From Acidobacteriota bacterium (GTDB lineage: Bacteria > Acidobacteriota > Blastocatellia > Pyrinomonadales > Pyrinomonadaceae), in NCBI GenBank assembly GCA_003222895.1, contig QHXI01000056.1, forward strand, positions 62,001 through 126,000: a stretch of DNA of 64,000 bases, written 5' to 3'. Positions 63,886 through 64,000 of this stretch are shown piece by piece. Each line of letters begins with the position of its first letter. Position 1 is the stretch's first letter. Below the pieces are notes generated by a model, which saw only the letters and a list, made by a program, of their open reading frames with translations, had not been told where the DNA came from and ran no database searches. The translations under genes and the position numbers were made by a program.

Positions 63886-64000
63886 CTAGCCAAGAATTGT
63901 CTTGAGCGCATTCCTGAGCGAGAGACTGTCAGGCTGTTTGAGTTGGCCCAAGGTTCGAATGATTAGAAGCTTTTCAATCGTCGTCAGAATCGGCTTGATC
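63886..64000 (-). CDS. C-terminal end of a possible MazF/PemK-type toxin (partial)
   Basis: The minus strand reads 38 codons to a stop, ending IRTLGQLKQPDSLSLRNALK and TILG. The pattern LGQL...LRNALKTILG resembles the last helix of MazF/PemK endoribonucleases. The gene runs off the window, so most of the domain cannot be checked. Confidence 0.4.
   Translation of the reverse strand, partial: IKPILTTIEKLLIIRTLGQLKQPDSLSLRNALKTILG

Overview
The window reads as chromosomal DNA of an Acidobacteriota soil bacterium, probably of the Blastocatellia/Pyrinomonadaceae type. The evidence is lineage-typical gene content: a TonB-dependent receptor with an N-terminal carboxypeptidase-regulatory-like domain, a VWFA-related Acidobacterial-type protein, tandem DUF2911 lipoprotein-like proteins, DUF1684, many secreted or lipoprotein hypotheticals, and a dense load of small palindromic repeats. 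No 16S rRNA or tRNA gene was seen, so the assignment is an inference from gene content. Most of the DNA is moderately GC-rich; the Fic gene near 34 kb and the last hypothetical gene near 63.5 kb are visibly more AT-rich.

Layout. 0.4-6.8 kb: TonB-dependent receptor, two unknown genes, YgfZ and a uracil-DNA glycosylase, and a small cupin. 6.8-10.9 kb: cell-envelope glycosyltransferases, a methyltransferase and a lipoprotein. 11.1-13.9 kb: a two-gene SIR2 + STAND-ATPase module, translationally coupled and isolated between opposite-strand genes; this is the best candidate for an undescribed conflict/antiphage system. 13.9-21 kb: superoxide dismutase, a PuuD-like membrane protein, a PEGA/TPR protein, a PLP aminotransferase, a response regulator and a GT-C-like membrane protein. 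21-29.9 kb (all minus strand): M16 peptidase, zinc-type oxidoreductase, D-aminoacylase-like amidohydrolase, SRPBCC protein, a frameshifted DUF4287/DUF5655 gene, a VOC protein, an AraC regulator and a glycosyltransferase. 30-35.9 kb: a secreted protein, rsmI, DUF2905, an RsiV-like lipoprotein, a CYTH protein, and a Fic protein preceded by a striking four-half-site operator. 36-48 kb: secreted proteins, a VanX-like dipeptidase, an exported NADAR-domain protein, a vWA protein, an S9 peptidase, two DUF2911 paralogues and DUF1684. 48-54.5 kb: a DUF2442/DUF4160 pair, alaS, two secreted proteins and recX. 54.6-57.3 kb: a galE relic and an OpuC-type osmoprotectant ABC transporter. 57.3-64 kb: enolase, a DinB-like protein, a GNAT protein, GpmI, a polytopic membrane protein, a gene interrupted at a TTGG tract, and the end of a possible MazF-type toxin.

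The strongest genome-scale signal is the repeats. At least six families of palindromic elements lie between genes, and several reach into genes. They encode the last residues of GpmI, supply the C-terminus of the AraC regulator, hold the stop codon of the OpuCA-like ATPase, and sit in frame inside the S9 peptidase, alaS and a membrane protein. Decay is also visible: a galE gene reduced to its two ends, a one-base frameshift in the DUF4287 gene, and a stray amidohydrolase C-terminus.
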